This document shows, one piece after another, positions 1 to 5,773 of a DNA stretch of 8,669 nt (its first letter is position 1; the number at the start of each line of letters is the position of its first letter). The notes under the pieces were generated by a model. It did not search any database and was not told the DNA's origin. It saw only the letters and a program-made list of their open reading frames with translations. Origin of the DNA: Mycobacterium sp. (GTDB lineage: Bacteria; Actinomycetota; Actinomycetes; Mycobacteriales; Mycobacteriaceae); the NCBI GenBank assembly GCA_025965815.1, contig JAOPWF010000498.1:1-8669 (forward strand), given 5' to 3'. Both the position numbers and the translations under genes were made by a program.

Positions 1-2
1 AC

Positions 3-1262
3 ATGAGCAACAACGACATTCGTCCATTGCACGGGGTTCGTGTGCTGGAATTGGGCAACTACATCGCGGCGCCCACCGCGGGCCGGATGCTCGCCGACTT
101 CGGCGCCGAGGTGATCAAGGTGGAGCGTCCGGTGACCGGCGACGAACTCCGCAACTGGCGGCTGTACTCCGGCGACACGTCGATGCTGTACCGCACCATC
201 AACCGCAACAAGAAGTCGATCGTGCTCGACCTGAGGACCGACCAGGGCCGGCGCATCGTGCTCGATCTCGTTCGCAAATGCGATGTCCTGCTGGAGAATT
301 TCCGTCCGGGGACACTCGAGCGCTGGGGCCTGGGCCCACACGTGCTTGACGAGGCCAACCCTGAACTCGTCATCACCCGCATCTCCGCGTTCGGGCAGAC
401 GGGCCCGCTGTCCGAGCGGCCCGGGTTCGCCGCCGTGGCCGAGGCGGCAGGCGGTCTGCGTGAACTCGTCGGCGACCCGGACCGGCCACCGGTACGGACG
501 GGCGTGTCCATCGGCGACTCCATCGCCGGCATCTATGCGGCGTTCGGGGCCGTGATGGCGCTGTTCGAACGGGAGTCGCGACGCGGCGGCGACCAGGTGC
601 CCGCCCGAGTGCCGTTGCAGCACAGAATCATCGACGTTGCGCTTAACGAGTCGGTGTTGTCGGTGATGGAGTCGCTCGTACCGGATTACCTCGCCTACGG
701 AATCAACCGGCAACGCGTCGGCGGCCGGATGGAGGGCATTGCGCCGAGCAACGCGTACCAGTGCGGCGACGACACCAGCATCATCATCGCCGGCAACGGC
801 GATGCGATCTTCCAGCGCTTCATGGAGACGATCGGACGTCCCGATCTCGGTGCCGATCCCGACCTGCTCAGCAACGCGGGACGCTGGCGCCGACGCGAGG
901 AACTCGACACCGCCATCGCCGAATGGTCGTCTCGGCTCACCCGCGAGCAGGCGTTGAAACTGCTCGATGCCGCCGGCGTGCCGTCTGGCCCCATCTACAC
1001 CGCCGCCGACATCTGTGACGACGAACAGTACGCTTCGCGCAATATGATCCAGCAGTTCGACGTCGACACCGGCACCGGCCGGCCGGAGTCGGTCGGGTTT
1101 CCCGGAATCGTGCCGGTGATCGGCGGAGCGTCGCTCCCCATTCGTAACGTCGGACCCGACCTCGGCGAGCACACCCGCGAGGTGCTCACATCGCTGCTAG
1201 GGCTCGACGACGACGAAATCGACCGGGTCGAAGCCACTTCCACGTTTGGAGCACCGAGATGA
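3..1262 (+). CDS. Family III (CaiB/BaiF) CoA-transferase
   Basis: This 419-residue protein matches the family III CoA-transferases in length and layout. Such cytosolic enzymes move CoA from a donor thioester to an acid through an aspartyl-CoA mixed anhydride. Family hallmarks are visible: LELGNYIAAPTAGRMLADFGAEVIKVE near residues 15-41 (typical N-terminal motif, split here by position only), the RNKKSIVLDL element at 68-77, ENFRPG at 98-103, and RTGVSIGDSIAGIYA at about 165-179, where Asp172 aligns with the catalytic Asp. The C-terminal part carries the usual GVPSGPIYT segment (325-333). The ATG start at position 3 lies at the window edge, so its ribosome site and any upstream partner cannot be seen. 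The stop overlaps the next start as ATGA, which implies translational coupling with the HMG-CoA lyase-like gene. I infer that the two act in sequence: acid activation, then cleavage. Plausible substrates are 3-hydroxy-3-methylglutarate, citramalate or itaconate-type acids, but sequence alone does not decide. Family assignment is secure; substrate is open. Confidence 0.93.
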   Translation: MSNNDIRPLHGVRVLELGNYIAAPTAGRMLADFGAEVIKVERPVTGDELRNWRLYSGDTSMLYRTINRNKKSIVLDLRTDQGRRIVLDLVRKCDVLLENFRPGTLERWGLGPHVLDEANPELVITRISAFGQTGPLSERPGFAAVAEAAGGLRELVGDPDRPPVRTGVSIGDSIAGIYAAFGAVMALFERESRRGGDQVPARVPLQHRIIDVALNESVLSVMESLVPDYLAYGINRQRVGGRMEGIAPSNAYQCGDDTSIIIAGNGDAIFQRFMETIGRPDLGADPDLLSNAGRWRRREELDTAIAEWSSRLTREQALKLLDAAGVPSGPIYTAADICDDEQYASRNMIQQFDVDTGTGRPESVGFPGIVPVIGGASLPIRNVGPDLGEHTREVLTSLLGLDDDEIDRVEATSTFGAPR

Positions 1263-2191
1263 CATTCGCCTACGCGCCGCACGCCGAACTGCGCGACGTC
1301 ACGCTCCGCGACGGGCTGCAACTCACGGGCAAGCTACTACCGACCGAGCGGAAGGTTCAGATCGCCCGCCAGTTACTCGCGCTCGGCTTCCCCGCCCTGG
1401 AGATGGGATCGATGGCACGCCCCGACCTGGTGCCGCCGCTGGCGAACACCCTGGAGGTGATCGCCGCGTTGACGCCCGACGAGCTGGCGAGATGCTGGGT
1501 GTGGGTTGCTACCCCGCGACACGTCGAGAAGGCTGCGGCTGCAGGCGCCCGCAACTTCCAATACTGTTTCTCCGCTTCGGATTCCCACAACAAGGCCAAC
1601 ATCGGCCGGAGCACCGAGGACAGCGTCGCGGCCATGCCCGCGGCGGTTCAGATCGCCCGGGAGGCGGGCGGCTCCATCGAGCTGTGCGTCGCGACATCGT
1701 TCACCTGTCCGTTCGAGGGCCCGGTCGATCCGCAGCGGGTGATCGACATCGCCAATGACGCGCGCACCCGGGGTGCTGACGACATCGTCATCTGCGACAC
1801 GCTGGGGCAGGCGGTGCCGGCGCAGGTACGGGACCTGGTCGGGGCGGTGCGCCTACGAACACCGCAGCGGCGCATAGTTTTCCACGGTCACGACACCTGG
1901 GGCCAGGGCGTGGCGAATACGCTCGCTGCGATCGACGCGGGTGCCACCATGGTGGACGGGTCCCTCGGCGGGCTCGGCGGATGCCCGTTCGCGCCGGGGG
2001 CCAGTGGCAACACCGCCACCGAGGACCTGCTGTTCGCCACCCGTCCGGACTGGTTCACCCCGGAGGTCCTGGCGTCGGTGGTCGACATCACCGAGAAGAT
2101 GCTCGCCGAACTCGGGGAGCCGAACCGCTCGAAGGCCGTTCAAGGCGCCCGGTCGAAGACCGAGGCGTTCGAATGGTCCATCAGCGGCTAG
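1259..2191 (+). CDS. HMG-CoA lyase-family protein (pyruvate carboxyltransferase domain)
   Basis: This is a 310-residue TIM-barrel enzyme of the HMG-CoA lyase branch of the DRE-TIM metallolyases, which cleave 3-hydroxyacyl-CoA compounds such as HMG-CoA (to acetoacetate and acetyl-CoA). The N-terminal LRDGLQ motif (16-21) supplies the catalytic Arg17 and metal-binding Asp18. The metal-binding His pair is seen as FHGHDTWG, with His209 and His211. The signature loop GGLGGCPFAPGASGNTATED (237-256) contains Cys242, equivalent to the active-site Cys of HMG-CoA lyase. The family element CPFEG lies at 150-154. Length is normal for the family and all key residues are present, so it should be active. 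Its start overlaps the CoA-transferase stop (ATGA). Its stop overlaps that of the convergent IclR gene. Citramalyl-CoA or another branched hydroxyacyl-CoA lyase activity is a reasonable alternative to HMG-CoA cleavage. Confidence 0.92.
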   Translation: MTFAYAPHAELRDVTLRDGLQLTGKLLPTERKVQIARQLLALGFPALEMGSMARPDLVPPLANTLEVIAALTPDELARCWVWVATPRHVEKAAAAGARNFQYCFSASDSHNKANIGRSTEDSVAAMPAAVQIAREAGGSIELCVATSFTCPFEGPVDPQRVIDIANDARTRGADDIVICDTLGQAVPAQVRDLVGAVRLRTPQRRIVFHGHDTWGQGVANTLAAIDAGATMVDGSLGGLGGCPFAPGASGNTATEDLLFATRPDWFTPEVLASVVDITEKMLAELGEPNRSKAVQGARSKTEAFEWSISG

Positions 2192-2982
2192 CGCCCGGGC
2201 TGGGCGGGGATGCGGCCACCGATGGTGCGGGTCACCTGCTCGGCGTAGCCGACCAGCAGGTCGACCCATGCCTCACACTGCTCGCGCGGCATCCGGATGG
2301 TCGGGCCGCTGATCGTCAACGCGCCGACCACGTCTCCGGCGGAATCGAAAACCGGGGCCGACAGGCCAGACGCCGAATCCTCCCGCTCCCCCGCGCTGAT
2401 CGCATATCCGTCGGCTTTGGCCTGCGCGATGAGTGACCGCAATTCGTCGGCACTCGTTACGGTGCCTTCCGCCAGCGGCTCCAGTGGGCTGGAGGCGACC
2501 TTCTCGGCCAATTCCGGATTCCAGGCGAGCAGTACCCGGCTCGCCGATCCGGCGTAGAGCGGGATGACCTTGCCGACGTACATGTCCCGGCGCAGGGCGT
2601 GGCGGGTTTCGGCGATCGCCACGCACACCCGGAACCGCTGCTCCACCTGGAAGAAGCAGGCCGTCTCGGTGGTCTTGTCCCGGATTTCTTTGAGCACCGG
2701 GTTGACGATCGCCAGGAGATCCAGCCCCTTGACCGCGGACGCGGCCCAGTAGGCCATCCGGACCCCGATTCGGACCTGGTCGCCGGCCCGGTCCAGCAGA
2801 CCCTGGGCCACCATGTTCGTGACCAGCCGCTGCACCGTGGAGGTGGGCAGCCCGGTGGCCTGCTGAATCTCCCCCAGTGTCATCGACGGCTGGGTCAGCG
2901 AGAACGCGTCGAGAATCTCGGTGATCTTGCCCAGAACCAGCAGCGGCTGCGGGTTCGAGGCAGGAGCACCGTCGCTGGGCAT
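2188..2982 (-). CDS. IclR-family transcriptional regulator
   Basis: A 264-residue IclR-type regulator of normal family length. The N-terminal winged helix-turn-helix spans about residues 15-75, with the recognition region GLPTSTVQRLVTNM at 44-57. The C-terminal effector-binding domain covers about 80-258 and includes the YAGSASRVLLAW segment and the DGYAISAGERE element typical of the family. IclR proteins bind DNA as dimers or tetramers and often control neighbouring catabolic genes in response to a small acid. The gene converges on the CoA-transferase/lyase pair and its stop overlaps the lyase stop within CTAG at 2188-2191. I infer that this pair is its likely target, but their promoter is outside the window. 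The ATG start is favoured because a TAAATT element lies six bases upstream, as expected for a leaderless mycobacterial transcript. A GGAG lies 12 bases upstream, too far to be a good ribosome site. Confidence 0.93.
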   Translation of the reverse strand: MPSDGAPASNPQPLLVLGKITEILDAFSLTQPSMTLGEIQQATGLPTSTVQRLVTNMVAQGLLDRAGDQVRIGVRMAYWAASAVKGLDLLAIVNPVLKEIRDKTTETACFFQVEQRFRVCVAIAETRHALRRDMYVGKVIPLYAGSASRVLLAWNPELAEKVASSPLEPLAEGTVTSADELRSLIAQAKADGYAISAGEREDSASGLSAPVFDSAGDVVGALTISGPTIRMPREQCEAWVDLLVGYAEQVTRTIGGRIPAQPGR

Positions 2983-2988
2983 GCACCA

Positions 2989-2994
2989 AATTTA
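2989..2994 (-). promoter_or_regulatory. Candidate -10 element for a leaderless IclR transcript
   Basis: On the minus strand TAAATT fits the mycobacterial -10 pattern TANNNT. Six bases (TGGTGC) separate it from the A of the IclR ATG, so transcription would start at or next to the start codon. No clear -35 box is seen, which is common in mycobacteria. The call rests on the motif and its spacing only. Confidence 0.4.
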
Positions 2995-3117
2995 CTCCGC
3001 CGACGCCCTTAACCTCGTGACGCTGGGCGCTACGAGCGTGAAGAGGCCGGGGCGACGGTTGTCGCAGCCACACTGACTGCCGTGTGGACCGGCGCACGAG
3101 CTTGACGGTCCGGTGTT

Positions 3118-3131
3118 GGGGACTTATCCCC
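3118..3131 (-). terminator. Small GC hairpin at the end of the unrecognised minus-strand ORF
   Basis: GGGG-ACTTAT-CCCC forms a 4-bp stem with a 6-nt loop and overlaps the stop codon (3124-3126) of the minus-strand ORF. Two more short inverted repeats follow downstream on that strand: GGACCG/CGGTCC at 3086-3111 and CCACAC/GTGTGG at 3068-3087. There is no T tract, so terminator function is only suggested. The cluster lies between this ORF and the IclR gene, where an end of transcription would be expected. Confidence 0.25.
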
Positions 3132-3429
3132 GTAACCCCGCGGCCATTGCGACGACGCGATCCCAGCGCGAATCCAGCGTGTAGTCGGAGTGCTTGCGGG
3201 ATGGAAAGATGGGCTCGCTGAGCACTGGATCGGGTAGCCAGAGTTCGTTCCCGATCTCTGCAGCGTCCGGCAACATCCGGTTCGTTGTGCGGCAGACCTC
3301 AGTCGCGCATCCGTCGACGTAGGCGAGGCCACGTCCGGTGACGCACTCTCCCCAAGCGTTAAGCCGCCAGCTCAGTACAGGGCCGCCGACCCTTATGCAG
3401 CTGTCTTCGTGGCTGAACCCGCACGGCAC
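3124..3429 (-). CDS. Unrecognised ORF, possibly a gene remnant
   Basis: A 101-codon minus-strand frame that I do not recognise. The C-terminal two thirds (from about GLAYVDGC at residue 35 to the end) look protein-like: balanced composition, a segment ELWLPDPVLSEP around 63-74, and mostly GC-ending codons. The first 30 residues, rich in Cys and Gly, overlap the antisense strand of the GT87 relic and look less convincing. There is no signal peptide, membrane segment or known motif. It may be the 3' remnant of a longer gene truncated where the relic begins, or a chance frame. Three small inverted repeats follow its stop. I consider a truncated remnant somewhat more likely than an intact small gene. 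Confidence 0.3.
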   Translation of the reverse strand: MPCGFSHEDSCIRVGGPVLSWRLNAWGECVTGRGLAYVDGCATEVCRTTNRMLPDAAEIGNELWLPDPVLSEPIFPSRKHSDYTLDSRWDRVVAMAAGLRG

Positions 3430-4106
3430 TCCACAGCGCAGCGAGCAGAGCTACTGGCTTGTCAGCTCCGCGCTGCTGTTGGTGTGCGCAGTGGCGCTCG
3501 TCGTGTGTGTGTCGCACACCAACCGCGGGCGCCCCTGGGACGGCCCGTTCATTGCCCTGTCTCCCGCACTGGCACTGACCGCGACCATCAACGTCGACCT
3601 GTTTGCGGTGGCGCTGGCGACCGCCGGAATGATGCTGTGGTCACGTTGATCACAGCTCCGTGCTCCGTGCTCCGCGCCGTCCCCGGATTGGCCAGATCGC
3701 TTTCTGGCGGTGGCCGCGCTGGTGCTCAGCAACAAGGTGTACTCGCCTCAGTACCTGCTATGGCTGTCGCCGTTGGCGGTCCTCGCCCGACCTCGCTGGC
3801 GCGATCTGTTGATCTGGCAGGGCGCGGAGATTCTGTACTTCTTCGGCGTTTGGCTGCGGGTGACCTACCATTCCGGGGGCCGGCCACCACGGCTTGAGCG
3901 CCGACGCCTACCGCCTGGTCATCGGGGTGCAACTGCTCGGTCTGTTGCATCTATGCGCCGTTGTCGTGCGGGACATCGTGCGCCCCAGCCATGACCCGTT
4001 GCGCCAGAAAGGCGAGGATGATCCGGCGGGCGGCGTGCTGGACGGAGCGCCTGACGTGGTTGTAGACGGCCGGCGCCCGCGCGAGCCGGCCCTTAGTCAC
4101 CACTGA
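3390..4106 (+). pseudogene. Decayed GT87/DUF2029 membrane glycosyltransferase (Rv0051-like)
   Basis: Three pieces read as parts of one polytopic mannosyltransferase-like protein of the GT87/DUF2029 family, resembling mycobacterial Rv0051. Piece one (about 3390-3646) has SEQSYWLVSSALLLV, then RPWDGPFIALSPAL and LTATINVDLFAVALA, i.e. two hydrophobic helices, ending at TGA 3647-3649. Piece two resumes in the same frame at about 3695 with LAVAALVLSNKVYSPQYLLW and ARPRWRDLLIW, a late conserved region of the family. The middle of the protein is therefore missing. Piece three is in the +1 frame, from about 3880 to the stop at 4106. It reads GLSADAYRLVIGVQLLGLLH, LCAVVVRDIV and GGVLDGAPDVV, matching the expected C-terminus. 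The frame change falls at the GGGGG run at 3875-3879. The N-terminal part is also absent. A product cannot be functional. That homopolymer shift alone could be a sequencing error, but the deletions could not. Confidence 0.8.
3655..3675 (+). repeat. Three tandem 7-bp repeats at the internal deletion scar
   Basis: GCTCCGT, GCTCCGT and GCTCCGC follow each other directly after the in-frame TGA of the glycosyltransferase relic and before its sequence resumes. They mark the junction where the central part of the gene is missing. The repeat may be a by-product of a slippage or end-joining event, but this is inference. Confidence 0.6.
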
Positions 4107-4134
4107 TGGCGCCGATCTGCCGAGGCGGTACCCG

Positions 4135-4160
4135 CGGGCAGTGAAGTGCCCGGGTTTCGT
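4135..4160 (+). terminator. Possible intrinsic terminator after the glycosyltransferase relic
   Basis: CGGGCA-GTGAAG-TGCCCG is a perfect 6-bp stem with a 6-nt loop. The stem can be extended by ACC/GGT with a two-base bulge. It is followed by the moderately T-rich TTTCGTTCCGTT and lies 28 bases after the relic stop codon. Position and shape fit a terminator surviving from the intact gene. Confidence 0.4.
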
Positions 4161-4187
4161 TCCGTTGCCCACCACCCGGAACCCGAT

Positions 4188-4200
4188 CAGACCAGGTCTG
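4188..4200. repeat. 13-bp palindrome CAGACC-A-GGTCTG
   Basis: A perfect inverted repeat with 6-bp arms around a single central base. It resembles an operator half-site pair in size, but no neighbouring gene start would be controlled by it, so a function is not supported. Confidence 0.35.
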
Positions 4201-4344
4201 GGGCAGCGCGAACCGGTCGGGTGCGGGACCGGCCGAGCCTGGAGAGGCCAACTCCGGCAGGGGCAGAAGTTCGTGAGAGTCGAAGCGGCGCCGGTGAGCG
4301 GCCCCAGAATGCTCGGCGGGCGGATGCATGCGACCGGCGAGTGA

Positions 4345-4403
4345 GCGAGCACCATCGCTGCCAGCCACGGTGTTAGCCGTGGGACGGTGTACCGGGTGCT
4401 CGC
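4345..4403. repeat. Nested inverted repeat (9-bp outer arms, 6-bp inner hairpin)
   Basis: The outer arms GCGAGCACC (4345-4353) and GGTGCTCGC (4395-4403) are perfectly complementary. Inside them CCACGG (4365-4370) and CCGTGG (4377-4382) form a perfect hairpin with loop TGTTAG. As RNA or single-stranded DNA, the 59 bases would fold into a stem with an internal hairpin. No gene covers it. It could be a small structured RNA, an extragenic repeat element, or a relic terminus; the sequence alone does not distinguish these. Confidence 0.45.
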
Positions 4404-4741
4404 CGAGTAGAGGGGAAATGCCAGGTTAAGGCTAGGGCTGGCGTCTCCTCCATATTTCCTATATCCGCGGGTTGGGACGCTGGCCCCATCCTTTGCGTGT
4501 TCAGAAGGGATTCGGATCGCCTTGCTGGGGTTGGCGTTTCCGGCAAGCTTCCCAGCGTCCCCCCCAACCTATTCAGCTGAGGTGTTGTTGTCGCTCGCCG
4601 TGTCCGACTTACTGTCGTCCTTCGCATCCGCCACCCTGGCCAGACGCTTCGGGGCCGAGTCAGTCGAGCGGACACGACCGGAATGCGCCGCAGCCGTCCA
4701 AACCGCCTGTAGCTGGTATATCAGCCGACAAATCGGCCGTA

Positions 4742-4757
4742 TGCGGTAACCACCGCA
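4742..4757 (-). terminator. Small hairpin downstream of tRNA-Cys
   Basis: TGCGGT-AACC-ACCGCA is a perfect 6-bp stem with a tetraloop, 12 bases past the 3' end of the tRNA on the minus strand. A weak terminator is plausible by position. There is no T tract after the stem on that strand. Confidence 0.35.
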
Positions 4758-4769
4758 AACAACCGTGCG

Positions 4770-4840
4770 AGCGAGTGACGGGATTCGAACCCGCGTATAC
4801 GGCTTTGCAGGCCGGTGCCTAGCCGCTCAGCCACACCCGC
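4770..4840 (-). tRNA. tRNA-Cys (anticodon GCA)
   Basis: Read on the minus strand this is a complete cloverleaf. The 7-bp acceptor is GCGGGTG/CACTCGC with one G-T wobble. The D arm is of cysteine type with a 3-bp stem (GCT/GGC). The anticodon loop is CTGCAAA, giving anticodon GCA. The T arm is GCGGG-TTCGAAT-CCCGT. The discriminator base at 4770 is U on the transcript, the known identity base of tRNA-Cys. CCA is not encoded. The anticodon stem CCGGC/GCCGT has a C27-U43 mismatch at its outer pair, where related actinobacterial tRNA-Cys genes, as I recall them, carry A27-U43. The gene lies 67 bases downstream of the DUF899 stop on the same strand. I see no strong promoter of its own; a weak GGTAATGG is present about 10 bases upstream. 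It may be a second, diverging tRNA-Cys copy. Confidence 0.88.
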
Positions 4841-4907
4841 ATGTGCCATTACCTTCACACGGGGCGCAGCGACCCGCCACCGTTTCGATCGCTGTGATTG
4901 CAGCCTG

Positions 4908-5675
4908 TCAGTCAGACGACCCGTCGGATGGCACGCCCGCGGCCACACTGGTCTGCGGCCAGCCGGCGGGCGAATCCTCCCATCCCTCCTGCCGTCCATA
5001 CGGCGTCAGGTCGAGGAACGGGTAGCCCACGGACGAGTGGTCCAAGCCTCGCGCGTACGCCGAATAGGTGTGGAAGGCGTCGTCACCCCGGCGCAGGAAC
5101 ACGCTTGCGCCGGGCCAGTCCCCGGTGAGCATGTCGTCGGTCATGCCGTCAACGTGTAGTTCGTCGAGTGACTTGTAGTTGTACTCGATCGGCGCCCGGG
5201 CGGGGTCAAGGGTGACGTGGTAGTCGTAGGTGAAGTCGTTGTCCTGCGACGAGTACCACGGGAAGGTCCAGCCGTGCTGGTCGCGGTAACGGGCGATGCT
5301 TGAATACGGTGCGCGCGAAACGCAGGCGAAGGTGACGTCCTTGGCGTGCAGCAGCTCCCGGTCGCGCTCGGTGAACGTCATGTCCGCGGCGGCGGTGCAA
5401 CTCGGGCAGCCCTCGTCGCGCGCGTCGATCCACATGAAGTGGTGGATGTATAGCTGGTGGCGGCCGTCGAACATGTCGCTCAGCCGCAGCGGCCCGTCTG
5501 GACCCTCGAAGACGTAGTCCTTCTCGACCTTGACCATCGGCAACCGGCGACGTTCGGCGTTCACCGCATCGCGCAGATGAGTGACCTCCCGTTCGCGGGC
5601 CAGCAGTTTCTTACGGGCGGCAAGCCAATCCTCGCGGCTCGCAACGTCGGGATAGGCAGTGGGGCTCTCAGGCAA
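4908..5675 (-). CDS. DUF899 family protein (thioredoxin-like fold)
   Basis: A 255-residue member of the DUF899 family, which is predicted to have a thioredoxin-like fold; its biochemical role is not established. The N-terminal part (13-50) has the usual SREDWLAARKKLLARERE opening and the RRRLPMVKVEKDY motif. The middle carries LYIHHFMW (75-82) and the CxxC-like pair Cys90/Cys93 in EGCPSC, then the family features ACVSRAP (117-123), HGWTFPWYSS (134-143) and NDFTYDYHVT (146-155). The C-terminal part has VFLRRGDDAFHTYSAYARG and the PFLDLTPYGRQEG motif. The protein appears intact, cytosolic and of family length. The start is TTG at 5675, preceded by a good ribosome site (GAGGAGA, 5 bases away); no nearby in-frame ATG competes. 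It stands alone between a tRNA and an MgtC relic. The two cysteines suggest a redox or disulfide role, but this is inference. Confidence 0.92.
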   Translation of the reverse strand: MPESPTAYPDVASREDWLAARKKLLAREREVTHLRDAVNAERRRLPMVKVEKDYVFEGPDGPLRLSDMFDGRHQLYIHHFMWIDARDEGCPSCTAAADMTFTERDRELLHAKDVTFACVSRAPYSSIARYRDQHGWTFPWYSSQDNDFTYDYHVTLDPARAPIEYNYKSLDELHVDGMTDDMLTGDWPGASVFLRRGDDAFHTYSAYARGLDHSSVGYPFLDLTPYGRQEGWEDSPAGWPQTSVAAGVPSDGSSD

Positions 5676-5702
5676 CGTTCTCTCCTCACGATCGGTCTTG
5701 CA

Positions 5703-5708
5703 GATATA
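5703..5708 (-). promoter_or_regulatory. Candidate -10 element for the DUF899 gene
   Basis: TATATC on the minus strand lies about 28 bases before the TTG start and upstream of the strong ribosome site. It resembles the mycobacterial -10 pattern TANNNT only in part because its last base is C. No matching -35 box was found. The DNA immediately upstream (about 5745-5760) is locally AT-rich. Confidence 0.25.
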
Positions 5709-5773
5709 GACGGTGGCGCACCCCGAGAGTCATCGCGAATCGAGCAAATCAATATTTTTGTCCGCATGGATAT

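Larger units (their letters stand above)
4107..4769. other. About 660 bp without a convincing gene
   Basis: Frames here are short, Arg/Pro/Ser-rich and overlap on both strands, and none shows a family motif. The stretch holds a hairpin after the glycosyltransferase relic (4135-4152), a 13-bp palindrome (4188-4200), a nested inverted repeat (4345-4403) and a small hairpin just past the tRNA 3' end (4742-4757). Local base composition is less GC-rich around 4440-4460 (CTCCATATTTCCTATATCC). It may be relic DNA from lost genes; I see no transposase, integrase or intact insertion-sequence ends. Confidence 0.5.

Noticed and set aside
2273..3097. Long minus-strand frame of 274 codons over the IclR gene
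   Set aside because: It is a shadow of the IclR frame on the same strand, rich in Arg, Gly and His, with no family motifs.
4373..4675. Minus-strand frame of about 100 codons in the gene-free stretch
   Set aside because: Arg/Thr/Pro-rich composition, no recognisable domain, and its end overlaps the nested inverted repeat; no clear ribosome site was noticed.
4522..4749. Plus-strand frame of 75 codons with a hydrophobic start
   Set aside because: No homology recognised, and the hydrophobic stretch is Ser/Pro-interrupted and too weak to support a membrane protein.
4501..4770. Possible attachment-site duplication near the tRNA 3' end (GGATTCGGAT at 4509 resembling GGATTCGAAC)
   Set aside because: The match is only about eight bases, and there is no integrase or second tRNA 3' copy in the window.
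4721..4999. Minus-strand frame running through the tRNA
   Set aside because: Its GVAERLGTG/RIRGFESRHS-type stretch is a typical false translation of a tRNA gene.
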